Position numbers and translations under genes: made by a program. Of a stretch of 59,115 bases of DNA, positions 35,493-44,163 are shown one piece after another. Every line of letters starts with the position of its first letter. Within the stretch, counting starts at the first letter, position 1. Source of the stretch: Pseudomonas guariconensis (lineage in GTDB: Bacteria > Pseudomonadota > Gammaproteobacteria > Pseudomonadales > Pseudomonadaceae); NCBI RefSeq assembly GCF_024127895.1, contig NZ_JAMYBK010000026.1, positions 1-59,115 on the forward strand, read 5' to 3'. The notes beneath the pieces were generated by a model. It was not told the DNA's origin. It did not search any database and saw nothing but the letters and a program-made list of their open reading frames with translations.

Positions 35493-35919
35493 AGCAATAC
35501 AACCTCATTTTGTTATTGGATATGACCTTCGTGCAGAGCCGACCCTGCCGATGGGCCGGGTGTCGTCTTGCCGGGCGAGCCTTGTGGGCCAGCCCGTCCA
35601 CCGCTGCGCAAGGCAGCCGGCAGGGCGAAGGGGTCGAGCAGTATAGGAATCCGCCGGTAGGGCTTTTCACTATATAAACAAGGAAATTTGGCGAGAATTC
35701 TCGGTCAAAAAGCCTTTCGCGGAGGGCATTCAAGCCCTTCCAGCCCCTCTCCACGGATCGGGGCGGCTACCATAGCAACATTGCCGAAGAATGGAAGCAG
35801 CACCAAAGCCGCATATTCCCACCTCGGTTTTCGACGCTTCTTACAAATTTTTCACCAAATCCGGCCAACGTCTAAGCTTCAGACAAGCAAGACGAAAATA
35901 CCCGGCCGGATTGAAGACT
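35493..35919. other. Long divergent intergenic region
   Basis: About 427 bp between the permease and the PBP-like gene. It contains a perfect 12-bp palindrome CGAGAATTCTCG (35692-35703), next to an AT-rich stretch CACTATATAAAC that could supply the permease -10 on the minus strand. Near 35703-35740 are GC-rich hairpin-forming sequences. No further gene is evident; the frame from 35791 is probably 5' untranslated. Confidence 0.5.
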
Positions 35920-38900
35920 ATGGGCGCACTGTGGCAATCGGAACCAACCAGAATGGAAGCACCCGAAACACATCTGGCTGAAGCCCCATTGCCAAAGACC
36001 CCACGCCAACGCCGCCTGTGGTGGAGGCTGATCGTCCTGGTCCTGCTGCTGGCGATCATCGCCATCGGCTTCGCCGTCTATGACGAAGTGCAGACTTCGA
36101 AGCTGCAGTCGCGGGAGTTCAGCCGCCTGGCCAGCACCCTCACCTACTCCCTGGAGCCGGGCCCCAGCGATGCCATCATCTACCCAGGCGACGGCCCGTT
36201 CGACAAACGCCTGGGCTACAGTTCGCTGGGCGAGTTCCTGCCACGCCTGCTCAAGCGTGACTATCTGATCAGCGAACAGGTGCGTTTTTCGCCGGCGCTG
36301 ATGAACTATGTCGAGCACGGCCTGTTCGCGCCCTACGTGGAGAAGATCCAGACCGGCCTGTCGATCACCGACTGCCGCGGCGACACCCTCTATCAATACA
36401 AATACCCACAACACCTGTACCCGGACTTCGCCTCGATCCCGCCGGTGATCGTCAACAGCCTGCTGTTCATCGAGAACCGCGAACTGCTCGACCCGAACGA
36501 TCCACGCAACAACCCAGCCGTGGACTGGCCGCGCTTCGCCAAGGCGGCGTACAGCCAGGTGGCCAAGTACCTGGCCTTGCCCGGCCAGTCCGCTGGCGGC
36601 AGCACCCTGGCCACCCAGCTGGAGAAATACCGCCACTCGCCCGACGGGCTGACCGTTTCCGGCGCCGAGAAGATCCGCCAGATGATTTCCGCCAGCGTAC
36701 GCGCCTACCAGGGCGGGCCGGATACCACGGTGGCGCGCCAACGCATCGTGCGCGACTACCTCAACAGCGTGCCGCTGTCGGCCGTGCCCGGCCATGGCGA
36801 AGTGCATGGCATGGCCGAAGGGTTGCGGGTCTGGTATGGCGCCGACTTCGCCCAGGTCAACCGGGCCCTGGCCTCCACCGCCACGGATGCCCAGAGCATG
36901 GCCGAGCGCGGCCTGGCCCTGCGTCAGGTGCTGTCGCTGATGATTGCCCAGCGCCGGCCATCCCACTACCTGACCAAGGGCCGGGTAGACCTGGCGCGGC
37001 TCACCGATGCGCACATCCGCGTGTTGAGCGCCAATGGCGTGATCGACCAGGCGCTGGCCGATGCGGCACTGGCCAGCAAGGCGGTGTACCGTGACTGGGT
37101 GGCCCAGCCGACCATCGTGCCGATCATCACCAACAAGGGCATCAGCCTGGCCCGCAACCGCCTGGCGGCCATGCTCAATCGCCCGCTGTACGACCTCGAT
37201 CGCCTGGACCTGTCAGCCACCAGTACCCTGCAGGCCGACCTGCAGATGCAGGTCAGCCAGTACCTGAGGAACCTCTCCGACCCCGAGTTCGCCGCCCAGA
37301 TTGGGCTGATCGGCGAGCGCCTGCTCACGCCCAAGACCACCGATCAGGTGCGCTACAGCTTCACTCTGTTCGAGCGTACGGCCGACGGCTCGCGGGTACG
37401 GGTGCAGACCGACAGCACCGACCAGCCGTTCGACATCAACGAAGGCAGCAAGCTGGAGCTCGGTTCGACGGCCAAGCTGCGGGTCCTGACCACCTACCTG
37501 GAAATCATCGCCGAACTGCACGACAAGTACGCCGGCAAGCCGGTGGCCGAGCTGAAGCAGGTCGAGGTGGCAGCCCTTGACCGCATCACCCGCTGGTCGC
37601 TGGACTGGCTGATGCAGAACAGCAAGGACCAGAACCTCGACGCCATGCTCGATGCCGCCCTGGAGCGCAAGTATTCGGCCAACACCGGCGAAGCCTTCTT
37701 CACCGGCGGCGGCATGCATGTGTTCAACAACTTCCGCAAGGAAGACAACAGCCGCAACCCGACCCTCAAGGTGGCCCTGCGCGAGTCGATCAACCTGCCG
37801 TTCATCCGCCTGATGCGCGACCTGGTCCGCTACGTCACCTACCAGCAGCCCTACAACCGCGAGCCGCTGCTCAAGGACGATGCCGACCCGCGCCGCCAGG
37901 AGTACCTGGCCCGCTTCGCCGATCGCGAAGGCACCAGCTACCTGATGCGCTTCTGGCGCAAGTACCAGCGCAAGACCTCCCAGCAGCGCCTGGACACCTT
38001 CCTCGACAGCATGCGCGTCACCCCGCAGCGCCTGGCCGCGGTGCACCGCTACCTGTTTCCCGAGGCCGGCCAGGAAACCTTCAACGCCTTCGTCCGCGCC
38101 CATAGCCAGAAGGACAAGCAAGCCCTGGCCAAGCTCACCGACGGGCGCCTGTCGCAGATGTACGATGCCTATGGCCCCGGCAAGTACGACCTGCCCGACC
38201 AGGGCTACATCGCCAAGGTCCACCCGCTGGACCTATGGCTGCTCGGCTACCTGCTGAAGAACCCCGGCGCCTCGCTCACCGAGACCATCAACGCCAGCCG
38301 CTTCGAGCGCCAGGAGGTCTACAGCTGGTTGTTCAAGAGCCGCCACCAGGGGGCCCGCGACAGCCGCATCCGCACCATGGTCGAGATCGAGGCCTTCCTG
38401 GATATCCACCAGCGCTGGAAGCGCGTGGGCTATCCGTTCGACCACCTGGTGCCGTCCCTGGCCACGGCCATCGGCAGCTCCGGCGACCGCCCCGCGGCGT
38501 TGTCCGAGCTGGTCGGCATCATCCAGAACGATGGCGTGCGCCTGCCTACCCTGCGCATCGACACCCTGCACTTCGCCGCCGATACACCCTACGAGACCAA
38601 GCTGATCAGCGACCCGGACCGTGGCCAGCGGATCCTCCCGGTGGAAGTCGCCCGGGCCCTGAAGGGCGCCCTGTCGCAGGTGGTCGATGCCGGTACCGCG
38701 CGGCGCATCTCCGGCAGCTTCAAGCTGCACGACGGCACCTCGCTGGTGATGGGCGGCAAGACCGGCACCGGCGACAACCGCATCGAAAGCTTCGGCGCCG
38801 GCGGCCGGCTGATCGCTTCGCGCTCGCTCAACCGTACTGCCACCTTCGTGTTCTTCCTCGGCGACAACCACTTCGGCACCCTCACCGCCTTCGTCCCAGG

Positions 38901-39042
38901 GCGCGCGGCCGAAGCGTTCAAGTTCACCTCGGCCCTGCCGGTGCAGGTGCTCAAGGGCATGGCGCCGATCCTCATGCCGTACCTGGAACCGGGCGGCGCC
39001 ACCCAATGCAAGGCGCCGGAGGTCGCGCACGCGGCCCCTTGA
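35920..39042 (+). CDS. Divergent class A PBP-like transglycosylase
   Basis: Large bitopic inner-membrane protein, 1040 residues, with one span (about 34-54) and a periplasmic body. The GT51 region shows IENRELLDPND (glutamate near 183, with N in place of the usual D in ED-x-x-F) and GGSTLATQLEKYRHS (about 226-240). The transpeptidase part has STAK (about 514-517, SxxK), SIN (about 623) and KTGTG (about 946), so penicillin-binding motifs are present. It is longer than PBP1a/1b, with an extra insert between the domains. Role in peptidoglycan synthesis is inferred. ATGs at 35791 and 35953 are alternative starts. Confidence 0.82.
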   Translation: MGALWQSEPTRMEAPETHLAEAPLPKTPRQRRLWWRLIVLVLLLAIIAIGFAVYDEVQTSKLQSREFSRLASTLTYSLEPGPSDAIIYPGDGPFDKRLGYSSLGEFLPRLLKRDYLISEQVRFSPALMNYVEHGLFAPYVEKIQTGLSITDCRGDTLYQYKYPQHLYPDFASIPPVIVNSLLFIENRELLDPNDPRNNPAVDWPRFAKAAYSQVAKYLALPGQSAGGSTLATQLEKYRHSPDGLTVSGAEKIRQMISASVRAYQGGPDTTVARQRIVRDYLNSVPLSAVPGHGEVHGMAEGLRVWYGADFAQVNRALASTATDAQSMAERGLALRQVLSLMIAQRRPSHYLTKGRVDLARLTDAHIRVLSANGVIDQALADAALASKAVYRDWVAQPTIVPIITNKGISLARNRLAAMLNRPLYDLDRLDLSATSTLQADLQMQVSQYLRNLSDPEFAAQIGLIGERLLTPKTTDQVRYSFTLFERTADGSRVRVQTDSTDQPFDINEGSKLELGSTAKLRVLTTYLEIIAELHDKYAGKPVAELKQVEVAALDRITRWSLDWLMQNSKDQNLDAMLDAALERKYSANTGEAFFTGGGMHVFNNFRKEDNSRNPTLKVALRESINLPFIRLMRDLVRYVTYQQPYNREPLLKDDADPRRQEYLARFADREGTSYLMRFWRKYQRKTSQQRLDTFLDSMRVTPQRLAAVHRYLFPEAGQETFNAFVRAHSQKDKQALAKLTDGRLSQMYDAYGPGKYDLPDQGYIAKVHPLDLWLLGYLLKNPGASLTETINASRFERQEVYSWLFKSRHQGARDSRIRTMVEIEAFLDIHQRWKRVGYPFDHLVPSLATAIGSSGDRPAALSELVGIIQNDGVRLPTLRIDTLHFAADTPYETKLISDPDRGQRILPVEVARALKGALSQVVDAGTARRISGSFKLHDGTSLVMGGKTGTGDNRIESFGAGGRLIASRSLNRTATFVFFLGDNHFGTLTAFVPGRAAEAFKFTSALPVQVLKGMAPILMPYLEPGGATQCKAPEVAHAAP

Positions 39043-39083
39043 ATGGGCATTACCCGAGCCCTGGGAAATGCATCGAATATCCA

Positions 39084-39102
39084 GATGATAATCATCATCA
39101 TT
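39084..39102. promoter_or_regulatory. Fur box upstream of the yqjI-like gene
   Basis: GATGATAATCATCATCATT matches the GATAATGATAATCATTATC Fur consensus at most positions. It lies about 70-85 bp before the PadR-family start, adjacent to the tandem palindromes. Confidence 0.65.
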
Positions 39103-39115
39103 CAAGGCTTGTCTA

Positions 39116-39150
39116 AAGATATATCTTGAGTAATATCTAGCGATATATCG
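39116..39150. promoter_or_regulatory. Tandem palindromic operator of the PadR regulator
   Basis: Two perfect palindromes, AAGATATATCTT (39116-39127) and CGATATATCG (39141-39150), share the GATATATC core with centres about 24 nt apart, with a TAATATCTA half-copy between them. This looks like the autoregulatory operator of the PadR/YqjI-type protein that follows. Confidence 0.65.
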
Positions 39151-39168
39151 TCAAAGACGGAGCCTTGC

Positions 39169-39702
39169 ATGCGTGACCATGACCCATTCGAACGCCGCCC
39201 TGGTCGCGGCGAGCGCGGCCCTCGAGTGTTCGCCCCGGGCGATCTCAAGCTCCTGCTGCTGTCGATGCTCGCCGAACAACCCGGCCACGGCTACGACCTG
39301 ATCCGCCAGATCGAAAGCCTCTTCGATGGTAGCTACAGCCCCAGCCCAGGGGTGATCTACCCGACCCTCAATTTCCTCGAGGAGGCCGAACTCATCAGCG
39401 GCCAGGTGCAGGGCAGCAAACGTCTCTACGCCATCACCGACAGCGGCCGCGACGCCCTGCTCGCCCAGGCTGTGGCGCTGGACGGCGTGCGCATGCGTAT
39501 TGAGGTGAGCAAGCGCGCCTTGCGTGGCCATGACCGCCCCCCACAAATCCACGAAGCCGTCGGCAACCTGCGCCACGCGCTGCACATGCACAGCGGACGC
39601 TGGTCGCCCGAAGAGATCGAGCGGGTGCGCACGCTGCTCAACGACACTGCCAAGGCCATCGCCTCCGGGCCGGCCGATTCCGTTCAGGAGAACACCCCAT
39701 GA
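39169..39702 (+). CDS. PadR-family regulator (YqjI-like)
   Basis: Transcriptional repressor of 177 residues with a PadR winged helix (about 25-105: LKLLLLSMLAEQPGHGYDLI, then SPSPGVIYPTLNFLEE) and a C-terminal dimerisation helix region. It resembles E. coli YqjI, which controls the siderophore reductase gene yqjH and senses nickel. Unlike YqjI, the N-terminal extension is short (MRDHDPFERRPGRGERGPRV) and lacks the His/Cys-rich metal-binding stretch. The gene overlaps the reductase gene by 4 bp (ATGA), so they form an operon behind a Fur box and tandem palindromes. Confidence 0.88.
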   Translation: MRDHDPFERRPGRGERGPRVFAPGDLKLLLLSMLAEQPGHGYDLIRQIESLFDGSYSPSPGVIYPTLNFLEEAELISGQVQGSKRLYAITDSGRDALLAQAVALDGVRMRIEVSKRALRGHDRPPQIHEAVGNLRHALHMHSGRWSPEEIERVRTLLNDTAKAIASGPADSVQENTP

Positions 39703-40460
39703 GCGACACCATCCACCGCGTCAACCACACGATCAAGCAACGCCGCCTGCAGGTACTGCGGGTCACCGAGCTGACCCCGCGCATGCGCCGCATCACCCTC
39801 GGCGGCCCTGAGCTCGCCGGCTTCACCAGCCTCGGCAGCGACGACCACATCAAGCTGTTGTTCGCCCTCACGCCCGAGCAGCAACAAGCCATCGATGCCC
39901 GCGACCTGGGCCGCGACGGCGGCGCTCGCCCGACCATGCGCGAATACACGCCACGGCGTATCGACCTGCAGGCCAACGAGCTGGACATCGACTTCGTCCT
40001 GCATGGCGACGGCCCCGCCTCCACCTGGGCGGCCCAGGCCACGCCAGGCCAGACCCTGGACATCGCCGGCCCGCGCGCCTCGATGGTGGTGCCGGACATC
40101 TTCGATAGCTACCTGCTGGTCGGCGACGAGACCGCCATTCCCGCCATCGCCCGGCGCCTGGAGGAACTGCCGACCGGCCGCCAGGTACTGGCGGTGATCC
40201 AGGTCGAGGATGAACAGGAACGCCAGCCACTACCGAGCAAGGCCCAGGTGGAAGTGATCTGGGTGCGTCGCCACGAGGAAGACCTGCTCGACCGGGTGCG
40301 ACACCTGGCACTGCCAGCGGGCCGGCTGTACGGCTGGATCGCCCTGGAAAGAACCCTGACCCGCCAGGCCAAGGCGTTGCTGCTGGAGAAAGGTGTGTCC
40401 GAGGATGCCTTGAAGGCTGCGGCCTACTGGCGTGTGGACGGTAGCGCTGACGACGAATGA
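39699..40460 (+). CDS. Siderophore-interacting ferric reductase (YqjH-like)
   Basis: FAD- and NAD(P)H-dependent reductase that releases iron from ferric siderophores in the cytoplasm, 253 residues. The FAD-binding domain covers about 18-130 with the MREYTPRR motif (RxYT type, about 80-87). The C-terminal SIP domain (about 135-250) has LLVGDETAIPAIARRLEELP and the closing AAAYWRVDGSADD, similar to the AYWR-G ending of YqjH/ViuB. It is coupled to the PadR regulator upstream, and the pair is presumably derepressed when iron is low. Confidence 0.9.
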   Translation: MSDTIHRVNHTIKQRRLQVLRVTELTPRMRRITLGGPELAGFTSLGSDDHIKLLFALTPEQQQAIDARDLGRDGGARPTMREYTPRRIDLQANELDIDFVLHGDGPASTWAAQATPGQTLDIAGPRASMVVPDIFDSYLLVGDETAIPAIARRLEELPTGRQVLAVIQVEDEQERQPLPSKAQVEVIWVRRHEEDLLDRVRHLALPAGRLYGWIALERTLTRQAKALLLEKGVSEDALKAAAYWRVDGSADDE

Positions 40461-40480
40461 GGTTTGCAGCCCCGATGCCG

Positions 40481-40592
40481 TTTGGGGCCGCTTCGCGCCC
40501 CATCGCCGGCAAGCCCTCCCCTAGAGGGCCCCTGCAAAGCGCATCATTTGTGGTCGACTCGGCCCCTGTGGAAGTTGCCCACGAATGGGGCC
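40481..40592. repeat. Degenerate REP doublet, spacer class I
   Basis: TTTGGGGCCGCTTCGCGCCC plus CATCGCCGGCAAGCC, then a spacer GCAAAGCGCATCATTTGTGG that is a diverged copy of the spacer in the 4435-4628 element, and a damaged second REP. Outer arms are lost. Confidence 0.65.
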
Positions 40593-40599
40593 CAGCGAT

Positions 40600-41250
40600 T
40601 CACCGCGACTGCGCCATCCCCGGCAACCGCCTGCCCCGCCAACGATCCACCCCCAGCAGCACCAGGCCGATGCCCCAGAACCCCACCAGTACCCCCAGGG
40701 CATTGAGCATCACCTGCCCGTACCCCAGACTGGCCACATCGATGAACGGATAGGCATACACCCCGATCTCGTGCCCACGCCACAGGGTAAAGGCGAAGTA
40801 CAGCGCCGGGTACAGGCTCCAGGCCGGCAAGTGCCAGAGCCGCAGACTGCCCTTGGGTACCTCGAGCCACCAGTACAGGACGAACACCAACGGCATCACG
40901 TCGTGCAGCAGTGCATCCGCCAGCCATTGCCACCCCTGCGGCTGCCAGAGGTGCCGCAGCAACAGGTTGTAGGCCACGGCGACCAGGACGATGCTCGTGG
41001 CAATCCCCGAACTCACCATGGGTGAAAGAAAGATCCCCCTCGCCCGCGACGCCCTGCCAAAGGCCCGGTAGCTCAGCACCGTGGCCACCAGGGTATTGGT
41101 CAATACCGTGAAATAGCCGAACACATTGATCAGGCCGCCGACCAGGCTGGCCTGCTCCTGCCAACGCGCCAGCAGCACCAGCCAGACCTGTATCGCCAGG
41201 CCGCTCCAGCCAAGCAGCGCGGCCAGGACCAGCCAGGGATGACGCGGCAT
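40600..41250 (-). CDS. Pr6Pr-family membrane protein
   Basis: Integral membrane protein of 216 residues with about six hydrophobic spans. Conserved features of the Pr6Pr (FAR-17a/AIG1-like) group are NVFGYFTVLTNTLVA near the second span, LLHDVMPLVFVLYWWLEVPKG in two parts, and a YPFIDV motif near the C-terminus. Function in bacteria is unknown. The start codon abuts the stop of the VF530 gene upstream, so the two are translated together. Only the family assignment is offered. Confidence 0.8.
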   Translation of the reverse strand: MPRHPWLVLAALLGWSGLAIQVWLVLLARWQEQASLVGGLINVFGYFTVLTNTLVATVLSYRAFGRASRARGIFLSPMVSSGIATSIVLVAVAYNLLLRHLWQPQGWQWLADALLHDVMPLVFVLYWWLEVPKGSLRLWHLPAWSLYPALYFAFTLWRGHEIGVYAYPFIDVASLGYGQVMLNALGVLVGFWGIGLVLLGVDRWRGRRLPGMAQSR

Positions 41251-41472
41251 TCAGCCGGCCCGCTGCAGCTTCACGTAGAGCTGCTCGACCCGCTCTCGGG
41301 CCCAGGGTGTCTTGCGCAGGAAGGTCAGGCTCGACTTGATGCTCGGGTTGCTCTTGAAACAGCGGATGTCGATGCGCTCGGCCAGGCCCTGCCACTGGTA
41401 GTGGGCCACCAGCTCGGTGAGGATCTGCTCCAGCGTCTTGCCGTGCAGCGCGTTGTGTTGGGCCGTGCTCAT
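41251..41472 (-). CDS. VF530-type DNA-binding protein
   Basis: Small protein of 73 residues of the VF530 (DUF2132) family, recognised by NALHGKTLEQILTELV, IDIRCFKSNPSIKSSLTFLR and the C-terminal WARERVEQLYV. Members have been described as DNA-binding by structure, with no defined role. It is first in a two-gene unit with the Pr6Pr membrane protein, whose ATG directly follows its stop codon. The lysine/arginine-rich middle fits nucleic acid binding. Confidence 0.85.
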   Translation of the reverse strand: MSTAQHNALHGKTLEQILTELVAHYQWQGLAERIDIRCFKSNPSIKSSLTFLRKTPWARERVEQLYVKLQRAG

Positions 41473-41583
41473 GCCAGTGCTCCAGCGGTGAAAAGATGCG
41501 CACCTTACACGAGTCTAGCGGCCGGTGGGGCTGGCGGAGCGGTTCCAGGCAGATGGGGCCGGCAGCTGCCGGTTGCCATTTTG

Positions 41584-41689
41584 CGGTCCATCGCCGGCAA
41601 GCCGGCGCCCACAGGGTTCGAGTCGATCCCCCCATGATGATGCGGTCCGCCCAAGACCCTGGGCGCGGCTTGCCCGCGAAGGGGCCGGC
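41584..41689. repeat. REP doublet upstream of znuD
   Basis: Facing REPs (TCCATCGCCGGCAAGCCGGC and GCGCGGCTTGCCCGCGAAGG) around a spacer TTCGAGTCGATCCCCCCATG that differs from the other two classes. It lies between the divergent VF530 gene and znuD, outside the Zur site. Confidence 0.65.
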
Positions 41690-41743
41690 ATCGACGACAC
41701 AAAACCCCTGGCCAGAGGCCATACCCTTGTGCTGAAATAGTGA

Positions 41744-41758
41744 TGTTATATTGTAACA
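41744..41758 (+). promoter_or_regulatory. Zur box upstream of znuD
   Basis: TGTTATATTGTAACA, a near-perfect palindrome matching the core of the Zur consensus (TGTTATANTATAACA). It lies 35-49 bp before the znuD start in an AT-rich promoter region. Confidence 0.75.
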
Positions 41759-41792
41759 GAACAACTATTCTGCCAAGGAACGTCACAGCCCC

Positions 41793-43847
41793 ATGCTTCA
41801 CATGCCCTTGCGTCTCTCCCCACTCGCCGTCGCGCTCTGGCTGGCCTCGACGCCCAGCCAGGCGGTGGAACTGGAACCCCAGGTGATCACCGCCAACCCG
41901 CTGGGCAGCCGCCAACTGGCCACGCCGAGCACCGTCCTCGAAGGCGACGACCTGCTGCAACAGCAGCAGGGCAGCCTCGGCGAAACCCTCAACAAACAAC
42001 CCGGTGTCGCCTCCACCTGGTTCGGGCCCGGCGCCAGCCGCCCGGTGATCCGTGGCCTGGACGGCGACCGTATCCGCATCCTGCGCAACGGCGTGGGCGC
42101 CCTGGACGCCTCGTCCCTGTCCTATGACCATGCCGTGCCCCTGGACCCGGTCAATGTCGAGCGCATCGAAATCGTCCGGGGCCCGGCCGCCCTGCTCTAC
42201 GGCGGCAATGCCATCGGTGGCGTGGTCAATACCTTCGACAACCGCATTCCCGACTCGCCCATCGACGGCATCCACGGTGCCGGCGAACTGCGCTATGGCG
42301 GCGCCGACACCACCCGCAGCAGCGCCGGCAAGCTGGAAGCCGGCAACGGCGCCTTCGCCCTGCACCTGGATGCCAACAGCCGCCAGTTCAACGACCTGCG
42401 CATCCCAGGCTACGCCCGCAGCTCCAAGGTCCGCGATGCCGACGAACCGGGCAGCCGCCACCGCCTGGAGAACAGCGACGGACGCCAGGACGGCGGTGCG
42501 CTCGGGGGGGCCTACCACTGGGACCACGGCTATGCCGGCCTGTCCTACAGCCGCTACGACAGCAACTATGGCTCGGTGGCCGAGCCCGGCGTACGCCTGG
42601 ACATGCAGCAGGACCACTACGGCTTCGCCTCGGAGCTGCGCGACCTGCAAGGCCCGTTCAGCTCGGTCAAGGTCGATGCCGGCTACACCGACTACGAACA
42701 CCGCGAGATCGAAAGCGGCGAAGTGCATACCACCTTCAAGAACAAGGGCTACGAAGCCCGCATCGAAGCGCGCCACCAGCCACTCGGCCCGGTCGAGGGC
42801 GTGATCGGCGCCCAGGTCAGCCGCAACGAGTTCTCCGCCCTGGGTGAGGAAGCCTTCGTCCCGCACACCGACACCGACAGCCTGGCGCTGTTCATGCTCG
42901 AACAGTGGCAGGCCAGCGAACGCCTGAACCTGAGCCTGGGTGCGCGCCTGGAACACACCCGGGTCGACCCGGACGCCAAGGGCAACGAGCACTTCATCGG
43001 CGCCGACGACGCCAGCAGTTTCACCGCCGCCAGCCTGTCGTCCGGCGCGGTGTACCAGTTCGACCCGGTCTGGTCGCTGGCCGCCAGCCTCGCCTACACC
43101 GAACGCGCACCGACCTTCTATGAGCTGTACGCCAACGGCGCACACGTGGCCACCGGCGCCTACGAAGTGGGCGACCCAGGCCTGAATAAGGAAAAGGCCA
43201 TCTCCGGCGACCTGGCACTGCGCTTCGACAATGGCACCCACAAGGGCAGCGTCGGAGTGTTCTACAGCCACTTTCGCAACTACATCGGCCTGATCGGCAG
43301 CGGCAACCTGCGCGAAGGTCACGATCACGATCACGATCATGACGACGATCACGACCATGACCACGAACATGAGCACGGCGACATTCCCGAGTACCTGTAC
43401 CAGGGCGTGCGCGCTCGCTTCTACGGCATCGAGGCCCAGGACCGCTGGCAACTGGCCGAGAACCGCTATGGCAGCTTCGCCCTGGAGCTGTCTGGCGATT
43501 ACACCCGGGCCAAGAACCTCGACAGCGGCGAGCCGCTGCCGCGCATCGCGCCGTTGCGCCTGAACAGTGCCCTGCTCTGGGAGCGCGATCGCTGGCAGGC
43601 GCGCGTCGACGTCCAGCATGCCGCCTCCCAGCACCGCAAGCCGTCGAACGAGACCAGCACCGATGGCTACACCACCCTCGGTGCCAGCCTCGGTTATCGC
43701 TTCGACATCGGCCAGAGCCAGTGGCTGGCGTTCGTGCGGGGCGAGAACCTGACCGACCAGACCGTGCGCTACGCCAGCTCGATCCTGCGGGATATCGCCC
43801 CGGCGCCGGGGCGTAGCGTCCAGGTGGGGTTGCGTACGTCCTTCTGA
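41793..43847 (+). CDS. znuD: TonB-dependent zinc receptor ZnuD
   Basis: Outer-membrane receptor that imports zinc with TonB energy. It is 684 residues with a signal peptide (cleavage near SQA|VE at about 24), a plug domain (about 30-150: GDDLLQQQQGSLGETLNKQPG, PVIRGLDGDRIRILRNG, VERIEIVRGPAALLYGGNA) and a 22-strand barrel ending in the aromatic VGLRTSF. A surface loop (about 508-526) is almost entirely His, Asp and Glu, the zinc-capturing feature of ZnuD proteins. The Zur box upstream supports zinc rather than another metal or siderophore. Confidence 0.93.
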   Translation: MLHMPLRLSPLAVALWLASTPSQAVELEPQVITANPLGSRQLATPSTVLEGDDLLQQQQGSLGETLNKQPGVASTWFGPGASRPVIRGLDGDRIRILRNGVGALDASSLSYDHAVPLDPVNVERIEIVRGPAALLYGGNAIGGVVNTFDNRIPDSPIDGIHGAGELRYGGADTTRSSAGKLEAGNGAFALHLDANSRQFNDLRIPGYARSSKVRDADEPGSRHRLENSDGRQDGGALGGAYHWDHGYAGLSYSRYDSNYGSVAEPGVRLDMQQDHYGFASELRDLQGPFSSVKVDAGYTDYEHREIESGEVHTTFKNKGYEARIEARHQPLGPVEGVIGAQVSRNEFSALGEEAFVPHTDTDSLALFMLEQWQASERLNLSLGARLEHTRVDPDAKGNEHFIGADDASSFTAASLSSGAVYQFDPVWSLAASLAYTERAPTFYELYANGAHVATGAYEVGDPGLNKEKAISGDLALRFDNGTHKGSVGVFYSHFRNYIGLIGSGNLREGHDHDHDHDDDHDHDHEHEHGDIPEYLYQGVRARFYGIEAQDRWQLAENRYGSFALELSGDYTRAKNLDSGEPLPRIAPLRLNSALLWERDRWQARVDVQHAASQHRKPSNETSTDGYTTLGASLGYRFDIGQSQWLAFVRGENLTDQTVRYASSILRDIAPAPGRSVQVGLRTSF

Positions 43848-43853
43848 TCGCAA

Positions 43854-43970
43854 GGGGGCGCTGTGCGCCCCATTCGCCGGCAAGCCGGCTCTCAGGTCCG
43901 GCGCCGACCTCAAGAACGGCGCGGTCCCTGTGTGCGCAGCTTGCCGGCGATAGGCTGCGAAGCAGCCCCG
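43854..43970. repeat. REP doublet, spacer class II
   Basis: CATTCGCCGGCAAGCCGGCT and AGCTTGCCGGCGATAGGCTG face each other around a spacer containing CTCAAGAACGGCGCGGTCC. The spacer is the inverse of that in the 17552-17674 doublet. It lies directly after znuD. Confidence 0.7.
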
Positions 43971-44148
43971 ACGCGCCCGACTGTTACCCCAGCGACAACA
44001 ATCCCCTGCGACATTTTGTCTTTTTTTCTTACAACTTCCCCTATATCCTCCTCGCCACACGCTGAAACGCTTCACCCACGAACCTTGCACGCAATCTCAT
44101 CGACGGGCCCGTCTCTTCGATGCGTTCGCCGTTTTTTCAATAATCAAA

Positions 44149-44162
44149 AGATAGCGCTATCT
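44149..44162. promoter_or_regulatory. Palindrome abutting the oprB start codon
   Basis: AGATAGCGCTATCT is a perfect 14-bp palindrome ending two bases before the oprB ATG. It occupies the place of the Shine-Dalgarno, which is not otherwise visible. It could be an operator or an RNA hairpin controlling translation. Confidence 0.5.
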
Positions 44163-44163
44163 C

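Noticed and set aside
43317..43380. Repeated GATCAC-like units considered as a tandem repeat or CRISPR-like array
   Set aside because: They encode the His/Asp-rich zinc loop of ZnuD in frame; units are too short and irregular for anything else.
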